Positions 24,718 to 33,316 of a DNA stretch of 43,982 nt are shown piece by piece. Positions within the stretch are counted from its first letter, which is position 1. Each line of letters begins with the position of its first letter. The notes beneath the pieces were generated by a model. It did not search any database. It was not told where the DNA came from and worked only from the letters and a program-made list of their open reading frames with translations. This DNA is from Paraburkholderia ultramafica (GTDB lineage: Bacteria; Pseudomonadota; Gammaproteobacteria; Burkholderiales; Burkholderiaceae). The stretch spans positions 1-43,982 of the forward strand of contig NZ_CADIKK010000048.1 in the NCBI RefSeq assembly GCF_902859915.1, in the 5' to 3' direction. The position numbers and the translations under genes were made by a program.

Positions 24718-26217
24718 ATGACAATCGAAGCAAAGGACACGAACGATCTCTCCGCTCTTATTGCAGACGTGCTGCCGAAGTCGAGTGGCCTGTACTGGGG
24801 AGGCGAGTGGCACTCGCCGGATGGTGCTCAGAAGTTGACAACGGTTAATCCGTCTACCGGCGAAGCTTTGGCGGAAGTCCTGGTCGCTGGGGCGGCAGAA
24901 GTGGATGCAGCAGTCGCCGCGGCGAAAGCAGCCGCCGCTGCATGGGCAGCCGTTCCTCCACTGGAGCGAGGTCGCCGGCTGCGATTGGCGGCAGCAAGAA
25001 TTCGGGAAAATGCACTTGATCTGGCGCTGCTTGATTCGGCAAACTGCGGCAATCCGGTCAGCGCGATGATCGCCGATGCGGAGATTGCAGCGTTCCAACT
25101 GGAATACTTCGCCGGGCTCGTACTCGAATTGAAAGGCGAAACAATTCCAACGGGGAACGGGTCGCTCAACTATACGAAGCGTGAGCCACTGGGAGTGGTA
25201 GCCCGTATCTTTCCGTTCAACCATCCATTCATGTTCGCGGCGGGGAAGATCGCGGCGCCGCTCGCGGCGGGTAACGCGGTGGTTGTGAAACCACCTGAAC
25301 AGGCGCCCCTATCAACGATACGTCTGATGGAACTCCTGTCAGACCTGTTCCCTCCAGGCGTCCTCAATTGTTTGGTCGGCGGCCGGGAGACCGGTGCTGC
25401 GTTGGCCTCTCATCCGGATGTCGCTGCCATCGCCTTGATAGGCAGCGTGCCCGCGGGCAAAGCTGTACTACACGCCGCGGCAGATAGCCTCAAGCACACG
25501 TTGCTCGAGCTCGGCGGCAAGAACGCAATGATCATTTATCCGGACGCCGATTTTGAGAAGGCGGTCAACGGCGCGGTACGGGGTATGAACTTCACGTGGT
25601 GTGGCCAATCCTGCGGTTCGACCAGCCGTTTGTTCGTCCACGAGTCGCTTTATGACCGGTTTGTAGCTGCTGTCGCTGCACGCACCCAGGCTGTTCACCG
25701 GCCAGGCATTGCAACGGACAGGCGCACCACCATGGGAGCCCTCGCGAGTCAAATCCAGTATGACAAGACGCTGCGGTATGTGCAGGCCGGTCTCGAGGAA
25801 GGCGCGACGCTGGTATGCGGTGGGAAACACCCCATCGACCCAATCCTCGTTAAAGGTTTTTTTGTTGAGCCAACCATCTTTGCGGATGTTAAGCCATCTA
25901 TGACCATTGCCCGTGAAGAGATATTCGGCCCGGTGCTGTCGATCTTCCGGTGGGGTGACGAGGGCGACCTGTTCGCGGCCGTAAATGGATTGGAGTTCGG
26001 TCTGACTGGTTCAATCTGGACGAGAGATCTGACACGCGCCCACCGAGCCGCCGCACGCCTCGAAGCCGGATATATTTGGATTAACGATTGCTCCGCACAT
26101 ATTCCCGGTGCCCCATTCGGAGGTTACAAACAGTCTGGGATCGGACGTGAGGAATCGAAAGAAGAGTTATTCGAATTTACCCGAATCAAGAACATCAACG
26201 TCGCCCTGAGCGAATGA
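24718..26217 (+). CDS. Aldehyde dehydrogenase (NAD(P)-dependent)
   Basis: A 499-residue aldehyde dehydrogenase of normal length. The general base is Glu264 in LELGGKNAM and the nucleophile is Cys299 in GQSCGSTSR, 35 residues apart as in the family; FPFNHP, KPPEQAPLS and EEIFGPVLS are also conserved. It oxidises an aldehyde to the acid. An ACAGGGGA-type ribosome binding site precedes the ATG. It is the second gene of the unit behind operator site 8, directly after the ThDP enzyme, so it should consume that enzyme's aldehyde product. 2-Carboxybenzaldehyde to phthalate is an attractive but untested reaction, as it would feed the Oph enzymes. It is the last intact gene before the scar zone. Confidence 0.88.
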   Translation: MTIEAKDTNDLSALIADVLPKSSGLYWGGEWHSPDGAQKLTTVNPSTGEALAEVLVAGAAEVDAAVAAAKAAAAAWAAVPPLERGRRLRLAAARIRENALDLALLDSANCGNPVSAMIADAEIAAFQLEYFAGLVLELKGETIPTGNGSLNYTKREPLGVVARIFPFNHPFMFAAGKIAAPLAAGNAVVVKPPEQAPLSTIRLMELLSDLFPPGVLNCLVGGRETGAALASHPDVAAIALIGSVPAGKAVLHAAADSLKHTLLELGGKNAMIIYPDADFEKAVNGAVRGMNFTWCGQSCGSTSRLFVHESLYDRFVAAVAARTQAVHRPGIATDRRTTMGALASQIQYDKTLRYVQAGLEEGATLVCGGKHPIDPILVKGFFVEPTIFADVKPSMTIAREEIFGPVLSIFRWGDEGDLFAAVNGLEFGLTGSIWTRDLTRAHRAAARLEAGYIWINDCSAHIPGAPFGGYKQSGIGREESKEELFEFTRIKNINVALSE

Positions 26218-26344
26218 CCAGGCAAGCGGTTATGCAAAATCCACTTTTCGAGAGGTTGGCCCACGCGAAGCATATGTGTCACCGGGCCGGAGCGGCGAAG
26301 ACGTCGCCTCCGAGATGTTTGGCGACAGCGGCGATTAGGGCGCT

Positions 26345-26601
26345 TTACGTCGACCGGCGCAGCTTCTCCGCGAGCGCCGGGTTGTCCGCGTCGATGACTT
26401 TGGCCACTTTCGCAGAGTATCGCCGCGTTGTGTCCCTAGCCGGACACCGCGGATGCCTGCCGTGCTGTCCTCCCCGAGGCTGCCGACGAGCGGCGTGTCG
26501 GGATGCCACCGTGTCGGCGTGACCAGCAGTCTCGTCGCGTTCCACCAGTAGCGGTCAAGCGCGGTGCAGGCAAGCGGCGGCACCGCGATTTGGCCGGCCA
26601 T
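26345..26601 (-). pseudogene. Frameshifted C-terminal fragment of a tyrosine recombinase (integrase)
   Basis: In one minus frame from 26601 the translation reads ALDRYWWNATRLLVTPTRW, then TPLVGSLGED, a run known from phage-type integrases. The match then continues in another frame as VAKVIDADNPALAEKLRR before a stop. The conserved WMRHTHATH block with the catalytic Arg/His and the Tyr that should follow are missing. So it is a short, frameshifted relic, not a working recombinase. It is the first element of the scar zone after the aldehyde dehydrogenase gene. Confidence 0.55.
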
Positions 26602-26690
26602 TCAGCGTCAATCCTCTAAAGTGATGAAATCGTGGTGAAATTGATACCAACCGTATCATCGCCGCCAATCAAATCAGGATGGGCAATGAG

Positions 26691-27059
26691 TCAACTCGCA
26701 ACGTGGTCCTGTTGATGCTTATTCGCGTGCGCACGCAGGCTAAACATCTTTCTGCGCCCCGTTTCAGTGAGTACTCCACGTAGCAGTGCTTCGAAAGTAA
26801 AGAAGAAGCGATCTCTTGCTGCGCTGGCTGAATCGTGATATCCGGCCACCTCAAGGCTGCAACGACCATGGACCGTAGCCAATATCGCGTCTGCGGGTAC
26901 CGTAGCGTCGTCCTTAAGGTTCTTGATCTTTTGGTCGCAGCACTGCATTACTGCATCCAGCAGACGGTGATAGACGGCCCGGTGTACGACGCTCCGTGCC
27001 ACGGGCGTTGCACGATCTTCAGCAGTTGCTCGTTCTTGCGAGGCCTCTGGAATCGGCAT
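26691..27059 (-). pseudogene. C-terminal part of a TetR-like regulator, HTH domain missing
   Basis: About 122 residues from the first ATG at 27059. The segment with ATVHGRCSLEVAGY and RFFFTFEALLRGVL resembles the C-terminal WHG ligand-binding domain of TetR-family regulators. No DNA-binding helix-turn-helix is encoded upstream in any frame before the IS6-family remnant at 27171, so the gene seems cut by rearrangement. The family call rests on a short motif and is moderate. Confidence 0.45.
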
Positions 27060-27170
27060 GATTTCGCTCAAGACCAGCGCGCAGTAAGCCGGGTGGTTCT
27101 ATCACGGTAAGGAAGTTTGGAAGGAAGCATGCGATATAGATAGGATAACTTATATTGCAAGCAAATGGAA

Positions 27171-27625
27171 TTACTCGGCAACGGAGCGCTTCGGTACAGC
27201 GCCATTGATCATCTGGCCTTTCGCGATTATATGCATGAGCTCGATTCCACCCAGCAGGATCCGGGCGCAGCGAAATGTCTTGAATCCCAACATGGGTCGG
27301 GCACGCCGCTTGATCGCCCGGTGGTCTTGTTCCACGATATCGTCGAGATACTTGATCTGGCGGATCTTGATGGGCGTCTCACGCCCGGCGTTCACGGCAT
27401 GCAACCTGGCCAGATTGGCACCACTTTTGTCGATGGTTATGATATGCCCAGCCCGAACTTCACCGACCAGCGTCACACCGTTTCGTACGTGAGTTCAACG
27501 CTGCGCACAGCCAGCAACTCCTCGAGCATGCGCAGGCTCAGCGGAAAACCGTAATACGGCCACACCGCATAGCCGATAACGTTGGGCGAAAATCGGTGGC
27601 GTAAGAAATGGCATCGGTGGCAGGT
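27171..27625 (-). mobile_element. IS6-family transposase remnant with internal deletion
   Basis: Two minus-strand pieces of one IS6-type transposase meet at about 27473. The N-terminal piece contains RHRFSPNVIGYAVWPYYGF followed by PLSLRMLEELLA and TYETV. The C-terminal piece contains ITIDKSGANLARLHAVNA, DDIVEQDHRAIKRR, RPMLGFKTFRCARILLGGI and ELMHIIAKGQM. About 100 residues in between, with the first part of the DDE catalytic core, are gone, and the junction creates a stop. Terminal inverted repeats are not evident. It marks past transposition or recombination between the two catabolic regions. Confidence 0.8.
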
Positions 27626-28093
27626 GTGTTGTATTGCAGGGCGGTTCGTTTCATGCGCGAATTCTGCCGAAATCCCATCAACATGCCAGCAACGTGACAT
27701 CCATTAGTCGGCCCTTCGTTTCTGTTCCTCATCGGAACAAATGCTGTTCCAGTCAGCAACTTGTTGGCGGATGAGGCGACGGCCAAACTTGTCGAGACGT
27801 AGGCAGCTCGGCGTTCGGTCGCTTGTCGCGGTAATCGAACAGATGTCGGATCATTTATCGAGGCACCGTTGCATTGCTCGCCAGACCATAACAATCCACG
27901 GAGACGTCGCCATGTGTCGAGTACGACGGCAGTGCAAGCAGCACTGCCCCGGTCCGTTTGCCTGCCGCTCCGGCCGGGCTTTGGCTTTCTCACGACGTAG
28001 GTCCACGCGAGTGCGACCGGAGGGCAGCAGCCCGCAGCTGCCTGCGGAATGGCCATACGGACACGACTTTGCCAATCGGAAGGGTCCTTTCTT
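27626..28093. promoter_or_regulatory. Upstream region of the second catabolic cluster
   Basis: About 470 bp without a supported gene between the IS6-family remnant and the reductase gene. It carries the triple TGTTCC/GGAACA array at 27723-27750. Open frames here have no recognisable product. Confidence 0.5.
27723..27750. promoter_or_regulatory. GGAACA-N5-TGTTCC operator with a third half-site
   Basis: TGTTCC (27723-27728), GGAACA (27734-27739) and TGTTCC (27745-27750) are spaced exactly 11 bp apart, one helical turn each. The last two form a perfect inverted repeat that recurs at 32759-32775 and 33208-33224. It lies about 340 bp upstream of the first gene of region C. Confidence 0.65.
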
Positions 28094-29311
28094 ATGAGCC
28101 TCAAAACCGTGATCGTCATAGGCGCAGGACAAGCGGGCGCGTGGGCAGCGCGCACCCTGCGCTCCGAAGGGTTTTCTGGCCGCATCTTGCTGGTGGGCGA
28201 CGAAGCGTCGCCGCCCTATGAGCGGCCACCTTTGTCGAAAGAGCAATTGCAGCAGACGCCCCCGTCAATGCGATACCTGATGGGTCCGACCGAGTTCGCA
28301 ACGCTCGACATCGAATGGAAACGCTCGAGCGTGTGCAGCAGCATCGATCGCGTCGCACGCCAGGTGCGGCTCGCCGCAGGCGAATCGATCGGCTATGACA
28401 AGCTGATTCTTTGTACCGGAGGGCGCGCCCGGCTTCCGGCCATCTCGGGCATCAATGCGGGCTGCGTGCATACGTTACGCACTATCGAGGACGCCGCCCG
28501 TCTGCGCGCGGCGTTGAAAGACGGTGTGCGGTTGTTGGTCATGGGCGGCGGCTGGATAGGTCTGGAGGTGGCCGCGGCGGCCCGTGCGGCCGGCTGCAGT
28601 GTGACGCTGGTCGAAGCGGCGCCGCAACTGTGCGCCCGCACCGGGTCATCGCTGCTGTCGTCGTTTCTGGCGCGGCTTCACCGCTCGCACGGTGTGGAAC
28701 TGCGTCTGGGTGAGAGCGTCGTTGCGCTCGATGAGGCGACCGCAACAGGTTGCCGCGCGGCGCTTACCAACGGGACCACGCAGGAGGTCGATCTTGTCGT
28801 AGTGGGCATCGGACTCATGCCGAACGATGCGCTCGCGCGGAACGCCGGACTCGCATGCGAGCGCGGAATTCTGGTCGACCGCCAGTGCCGTACGTCCGAT
28901 CCGAGGATTTTTGCGGCCGGCGACGTGACCGCGATGCCGGGGTCAGATGAAACGCTGCTGCGCCTGGAGTCTTGGCAGAACGCTCAGGACCAGGCTGTGG
29001 CGGCAGCCCGCGCCGTGCTGGGTCAAGATGTCGATTACCGGCCCGTGCCGTTCTTTTGGTCTCAGCAGTATGACGCGCTGGTCCATATTGTCGGGACGAG
29101 CACGTCGGGAACGAACGTCGTGGTTCGTGGTGCGGACACTCCCAGGCTTGTGGCCGTCGAAGTGAGCGCAAACGGCCAGATTGCATTCGCGATCTGCACG
29201 AACCTGCCGCGCGATTTCCGGCAACTGCGCAAGTTCGTCGCCGAAGGCACGCGTGTCGACGCCGCGCGTCTGTCCGACGCCAGCGTGCCGCTCGCGCAGG
29301 CCGTCGCCTAG
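28094..29311 (+). CDS. Ferredoxin reductase, AndAa/BphA4-like FAD enzyme
   Basis: A 405-residue FAD/NAD(P) oxidoreductase of the oxygenase-coupled ferredoxin reductase group (BphA4, AndAa). FAD motif VIVIGAGQAGAWAARTLR is at the N-terminus; PPYERPPLSKEQL follows, as is typical; the NADH motif is LLVMGGGWIGLEVAAAAR; the second FAD motif is RIFAAGDVTA. A C-terminal reductase domain (about residues 320-405) completes it. The start at 28094 gives the family N-terminus; the longer frame to 28049 does not. It should reduce the Rieske ferredoxin encoded at 32876 for the oxygenase at 36343-38131. It is the first gene of region C. Confidence 0.87.
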   Translation: MSLKTVIVIGAGQAGAWAARTLRSEGFSGRILLVGDEASPPYERPPLSKEQLQQTPPSMRYLMGPTEFATLDIEWKRSSVCSSIDRVARQVRLAAGESIGYDKLILCTGGRARLPAISGINAGCVHTLRTIEDAARLRAALKDGVRLLVMGGGWIGLEVAAAARAAGCSVTLVEAAPQLCARTGSSLLSSFLARLHRSHGVELRLGESVVALDEATATGCRAALTNGTTQEVDLVVVGIGLMPNDALARNAGLACERGILVDRQCRTSDPRIFAAGDVTAMPGSDETLLRLESWQNAQDQAVAAARAVLGQDVDYRPVPFFWSQQYDALVHIVGTSTSGTNVVVRGADTPRLVAVEVSANGQIAFAICTNLPRDFRQLRKFVAEGTRVDAARLSDASVPLAQAVA

Positions 29312-29375
29312 CCACACTCGCTCAACCGGACGAGCCAGCACCGTTCATAACGATCAACTAGGAAGGAGACACACA

Positions 29376-29786
29376 ATGCCATCTCATGACGTCCATGCTC
29401 TGTCGAACGTGGTCTACCGGTTCTTCGGGGGCCTCGACCGGCGCGACCACCAGAGCACCGCGCGGCTGATGGCGCGAAGCGGCACGTGGCACCGGCAGGG
29501 AATGGAGATCGTCGGGCCGGATGCCGTCCTCGCCGCGCTGGAAAAGCGCGACCCCATGCGGCAGACCGGTCACCTCGTCACGAACCTGTGGCTCGAGCAG
29601 GCGACAGAAACGACCGCGCGCCTGCGCTACTACATGACGGCCTTCGAAACCGTGACCACCGCCGATGGTGCCACGAGCGCGCCGCAAATGCTCGGCGTGC
29701 GCGACTGCACCGACGACCTCGTGCTCGAAGACGGGCAGTGGCGCATCGGGTGCAAGAGGAGCCATCTGTTCCTGCCGGCCGCGTAA
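29376..29786 (+). CDS. NTF2/SnoaL-like small protein
   Basis: A 136-residue protein with the alpha+beta-barrel pattern of the SnoaL-like/NTF2 superfamily: an N-terminal helix (NVVYRFFGGLDRRD), GTWHRQG, and terminal strands ending VLEDGQWRIGCKRSHLF. GGAAGGAGAC before the ATG is one of the best ribosome binding sites in the window, so the gene is clearly real. The fold serves isomerases, dehydratases, ring-hydroxylase beta subunits and ligand binders. It is not the oxygenase beta subunit, which is at 36343. A role on an unstable pathway intermediate is possible but unproven. Confidence 0.8.
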   Translation: MPSHDVHALSNVVYRFFGGLDRRDHQSTARLMARSGTWHRQGMEIVGPDAVLAALEKRDPMRQTGHLVTNLWLEQATETTARLRYYMTAFETVTTADGATSAPQMLGVRDCTDDLVLEDGQWRIGCKRSHLFLPAA

Positions 29787-29823
29787 GCGTCGCGCGATCA
29801 ACCATAGAGCCACGGTAAACCCC

Positions 29824-30627
29824 ATGCTAGATTCGTCCGTCATTCACTCGCTTGCGCGCGGATTCTTCGATGCAGAAAAGACGCGCACGCCGATCAGGCA
29901 GATTTCGCTGCGTTATCCCGACATCACCATTGCCGACGCGTACGCGATCCAGCGCGAATGGGTCAGGATGAAGATCGCCGAAGGCAACCCGCTGCGCGGC
30001 CACAAGATCGGCCTGACCTCACGCGCGATGCAGATGGCGGTCGGCATCAACGAGCCCGACTACGGCGCATTGCTCGCGGACATGTTCTTCGACGACGGCG
30101 CCACCATCCCGACCGACCGCTTCATCGCGCCGCGCGTGGAGGTAGAACTGGCGTTCATCATGGATCGCCGGCTGGGGGGGCCGCACGTGACGCTCTTCGA
30201 TGTGCTCGACGCGGTGCGCTACGTCACGCCCGCGCTGGAGATCATCGACTCGCGCTCGCAGATGGTCGATCCGGAAACGAAGCGTACGCGCAAGGTGTTC
30301 GACACGATCGCCGACAACGCCGCCAACGCGGGCGTCGTGATGGGCGGACGGCCGGTGCGAGCCGGCGACGTCGATCTGCGCTGGGTTAGCGCCATCCTGT
30401 CGCAGAACTCGGTCATCGAGGAAACGGGCGTGGCCGCCGGCGTGCTGAATCATCCGGCGAACGGCGTCGTGTGGCTGGCGAACAAGCTGGCCGCCCACGG
30501 CGTCGCGCTGGAGAAGGACCAGGTGATCCTGAGCGGCTCATTCACGCGCCCGGTGTTCGCGAAGAAGGGCGATACGCTGTCCGTCGACTACGGTGCCCTC
30601 GGCCCGGTTTCCTGTCATTTCGGGTGA
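29824..30627 (+). CDS. hpaH: 2-oxohept-4-ene-1,7-dioate hydratase-like enzyme (HpaH family)
   Basis: A 267-residue hydratase of the HpaH/MhpD family, which adds water to a 2-oxo-4-enoate intermediate of a ring-cleavage pathway. Seen are the N-terminal DAYAIQREWVRMKIAEG, GHKIGLTSRAMQ, the metal-ligand segment PRVEVELAFIM and LEIIDSR. Length matches HpaH. The HpaI-like aldolase gene starts 4 bp after its stop, the hydratase-aldolase pair of the homoprotocatechuate lower pathway. There is no HpaD or HpaE here, so the pair is probably used on a different ring-cleavage product. The symbol reflects family, not proven substrate. Confidence 0.85.
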   Translation: MLDSSVIHSLARGFFDAEKTRTPIRQISLRYPDITIADAYAIQREWVRMKIAEGNPLRGHKIGLTSRAMQMAVGINEPDYGALLADMFFDDGATIPTDRFIAPRVEVELAFIMDRRLGGPHVTLFDVLDAVRYVTPALEIIDSRSQMVDPETKRTRKVFDTIADNAANAGVVMGGRPVRAGDVDLRWVSAILSQNSVIEETGVAAGVLNHPANGVVWLANKLAAHGVALEKDQVILSGSFTRPVFAKKGDTLSVDYGALGPVSCHFG

Positions 30628-30631
30628 TGCC

Positions 30632-31438
30632 ATGAAAGAGAACCTCTTCAAACGCGCACTGGCGCAACGTCAGTCGCAGGTCGGCCTGTGGCTTGGCATT
30701 CCGAACGCGTACACGGCCGAGATGCTCGCCGGAGCCGGTTTCGACTGGCTACTAATCGACGGTGAGCACGCGCCCAATACGCTCGATTCCATCCTCGCGC
30801 AGCTGCAGGCTGTGGCGGCGTACGCGGTGCAGCCGGTCGTGCGCGCTTCCTGGAACGACCCGGTCGAGATCAAGCGGCTGCTCGACCTCGGCGCACGCAA
30901 CCTGCTCGTGCCGATGGTGCAGAACGCCGAGCAGGCCGCCGCCGCCGTGGCGGCCACGCGCTATCCGCCGCAGGGCATCCGGGGCGTCGGCTCGGCGCTC
31001 GCGCGAGCGTCGCAATGGAATCGCACACCCGGCTATATCGAGCACGCGGGCGCGCAGCTCTGCGTGCTGGTGCAGGTCGAAACGCGCGCGGCGCTCGCCG
31101 AACTGGACGCGATCTGCGCTGTCGATGGCGTGGACGGCGTGTTCATCGGACCGTCGGATCTCGCCGCCGATCTGGGGCATCTGGGAAATCCGGGCCATCC
31201 GGATGTGCAGCGCGCGGTGGAAGACGCGATCGCCTGCATCTGCCAGTCGTCAAAGGCGGCGGGTATTCTGATCGGTGACGAGGCGCTCGCGCGACGCTAC
31301 ATCGAACTAGGGACGACCTTTACGGCGGTCGGTGTCGATACGACGCTGCTCGCGCGCAGCGCCGAGGCGCTCGCGCGCCGCTTCAGGGGCGAGCGCGTAC
31401 CGGTCGCACCGAAGCCTGACGGCCCGTGCGTCTACTGA
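30632..31438 (+). CDS. hpaI: 4-hydroxy-2-oxoheptanedioate aldolase-like enzyme (HpaI family)
   Basis: A 268-residue class II aldolase of the HpaI/HpcH family, which splits a 4-hydroxy-2-oxo acid to pyruvate and an aldehyde. Catalytic histidine in IDGEHAPNT, pyruvate-binding arginine in VVRASWND, metal glutamate in VQVETRAAL and metal aspartate in IGPSDLAADLG are all present. The ATG at 30632 follows the HpaH stop by 4 bp. The aldehyde product depends on the unknown substrate of the cluster; succinic semialdehyde would be the product in the standard pathway. Next downstream is the LysR gene after 227 bp. Confidence 0.87.
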   Translation: MKENLFKRALAQRQSQVGLWLGIPNAYTAEMLAGAGFDWLLIDGEHAPNTLDSILAQLQAVAAYAVQPVVRASWNDPVEIKRLLDLGARNLLVPMVQNAEQAAAAVAATRYPPQGIRGVGSALARASQWNRTPGYIEHAGAQLCVLVQVETRAALAELDAICAVDGVDGVFIGPSDLAADLGHLGNPGHPDVQRAVEDAIACICQSSKAAGILIGDEALARRYIELGTTFTAVGVDTTLLARSAEALARRFRGERVPVAPKPDGPCVY

Positions 31439-31665
31439 TTACCCAGCCACGTTTGCGCCGAAGCCATACGGTCACAATGGATAACCCGAGTTCTCATCGG
31501 ACGATCGATCGACGACAATTCGCAAGTAAAGCAGCGGTCGGTTATCTGGCCCCGAGTATGCCTGAGATCCCGTGGAGAGGCTGCGCAAGCTCTCGCTGAC
31601 CCGACAGGACTTCATGGGGCGCCAGAAGATCGTGTACGGGCAGGGGGCGAAGAGCCGGAGGGGCA

Positions 31666-32610
31666 ATGGGTAGCGTGATGACGCAGTTCATGGAATCGCG
31701 GGCGCATATCTCAGGAGGGTTCGAGGATCTCACCACGTTGCGCATCTTCGTGCGCACCGTCGAAATCGGCAATTTTTCCGAAGTCGCGCGGCGCATGGGC
31801 GCGAATCCCGCAATGGTCAGCAAGCGCATCGCCGCACTCGAAAGCAAGATTGGACAGCGCCTGGTCAACCGCAATACGCGGCGGCTCGTCGTGACGGAAG
31901 TCGGGCAACTGCTCTACGACCACGCGATGCGCGCGTTGCAGGAACTCGATCAGGCAGCGGAAGAAATGTCCTGCATGCAGGACCAGGCGACGGGTCATCT
32001 GCGCCTCACCGCGCCTTCGATGCTCGGGCAGGCCATCATCGCGCCGCGCCTTGCCGGCTTCATGCAGCAGAACCCGCTCCTATCGATCGACCTCAACTTC
32101 TCGATGGAGAAGCTTGATCTCTACAAGGCCGGCATCGACATAGCGGTGCGCATCGCCGATGTCCTCGATCCCGGCCTGATGGCGATCCGGCTCGCGCCAT
32201 ACAGCCGCGTATTCTGTGCCGCTCCAGCGTATCTTCAGACGCACGGCATGCCGGTCGTGCCCGAAGACCTGATGGACCACAACTGCCTGATCACGCGCGG
32301 CTATACCTTCAGCACGCGCTGGCAGGTGCAGCACGACGGCGAGATCGGGCACGTTCACGTGAAGGGCAATTTCGCCACCGACAGCGGTCAGACCGTGCGT
32401 ATGGTGTGCCTCGCCGGCATGGGAATCATGATGGCGCCGCGCTGGCTCGTCGAGCCCGACCTGAGCGCGGGCACGCTCGTCGAGGTGCTGGGCGGCTACG
32501 TTCCGGACAACCGCGCCGTGTACGCGGTGCTGGTGCAGCGCAGCGGCACGTCGGCGAAGTTGCAGACGGCCATCGAATTCCTGCGTACCTGTTTCGCGGA
32601 CATGCAATAG
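31666..32610 (+). CDS. LysR-family transcriptional regulator
   Basis: A 314-residue LysR regulator. The helix-turn-helix is NFSEVARRMGANPAMVSKRIAALESKIG (about residues 36-63) and the substrate-binding domain follows from about residue 100 (GHLRLTAPSMLGQ). The Ser-type HTH with MVSKRI is typical of the large DsdC/AaeR-like group that acts on aromatic acids. The ATG at 31666 has GGAGGGG just upstream; an ATG at 31678 is the alternative. Unusually for LysR it is co-directional within the cluster, between hpaI and the ferredoxin gene. It is the only intact regulator in region C and so the first candidate for the GGAACA-N5-TGTTCC sites, although those do not show the usual T-N11-A form. Confidence 0.88.
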   Translation: MGSVMTQFMESRAHISGGFEDLTTLRIFVRTVEIGNFSEVARRMGANPAMVSKRIAALESKIGQRLVNRNTRRLVVTEVGQLLYDHAMRALQELDQAAEEMSCMQDQATGHLRLTAPSMLGQAIIAPRLAGFMQQNPLLSIDLNFSMEKLDLYKAGIDIAVRIADVLDPGLMAIRLAPYSRVFCAAPAYLQTHGMPVVPEDLMDHNCLITRGYTFSTRWQVQHDGEIGHVHVKGNFATDSGQTVRMVCLAGMGIMMAPRWLVEPDLSAGTLVEVLGGYVPDNRAVYAVLVQRSGTSAKLQTAIEFLRTCFADMQ

Positions 32611-32758
32611 CACGACACGAAGCGCCCGCGATGGCGGGGCACTGCGTCCGCCATCTGCTTCATCCTCACCAAACTTCCTTCGCCAATGTCTGCGCCGCGC
32701 ATAACGCACGTGTGCGGCCGTCGTTTGCCTCGGCGCGCTCATGTCCTTCATCCGCAAC

Positions 32759-32775
32759 GGAACAGCTATTGTTCC
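32759..32775. promoter_or_regulatory. GGAACA-N5-TGTTCC operator before the ferredoxin gene
   Basis: A perfect 6-5-6 inverted repeat, extended by one more C/G pair on each side (32758 and 32776). It is 100 bp upstream of the ferredoxin start and downstream of the LysR gene. Same motif as 27734-27750 and 33208-33224. Confidence 0.68.
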
Positions 32776-32875
32776 GCAAGGTGTCTTGTCCGTGTCGGCA
32801 AGCTATTGCACGATTGATCTCATGGCGCGCCGAGACTTCGCCGCTACCAACGCATATAGAAATGGAGACAAGCCT

Positions 32876-33199
32876 GTGAACGAGCACTGGGTGGATGTGT
32901 GCAACGCCGACGATATCTCTGACGAGATCCCGCTCGCAATGCCCGTCGATGGATATGAAATCGCGCTGTATCGCGTGGACGGTGAGGTCTATGCGACCGA
33001 CAATCTGTGTACCCACGGTAGCGCGCGTCTTTGCGACGGCTTCCTCGAAGGTCATGAGATCGAATGCCCCCTGCATCAGGGGCGATTTGACGTGCGCGAC
33101 GGACGCGCACTGTGCGCCCCGCTGACCGCCGACATCCGCACCTACGCGGTGAGGAGGGAAGGCGAACGCGTGTACGTGAGAATCGGTTTATCGAGCTGA
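32876..33199 (+). CDS. Rieske ferredoxin, AndAb/NagAb-like
   Basis: A 107-residue Rieske [2Fe-2S] ferredoxin with ligands Cys45-x-His47 and Cys64-x2-His67 (CTHG and CPLHQGRF). It carries electrons from the reductase at 28094 to the oxygenase at 36343-38131. The start is a GTG at 32876 with GGAGA eight bases upstream; the frame is open to 32741 but that part overlaps the operator and is unlike ferredoxins. It is followed after 117 bp by the FAH-family gene, with another operator in the gap. Confidence 0.87.
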   Translation: MNEHWVDVCNADDISDEIPLAMPVDGYEIALYRVDGEVYATDNLCTHGSARLCDGFLEGHEIECPLHQGRFDVRDGRALCAPLTADIRTYAVRREGERVYVRIGLSS

Positions 33200-33207
33200 T
33201 CTCGACG

Positions 33208-33224
33208 GGAACAGATGCTGTTCC
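33208..33224. promoter_or_regulatory. GGAACA-N5-TGTTCC operator before the FAH-family gene
   Basis: A perfect inverted repeat extended by one G/C pair on each side. Its centre GATGC is nearly the AATGC of the site at 27734. It begins 8 bp after the ferredoxin stop and is 92 bp upstream of the FAH-family start, so it probably drives the long downstream operon. Confidence 0.68.
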
Positions 33225-33316
33225 CGCTGCGGCGTTGTCCGGCTCCAACTTCCAGCGCACACTGCAATCCATACAAGAGCGGACCCCACAGGCCGCGACA
33301 GACGTGGAGACAAGAC

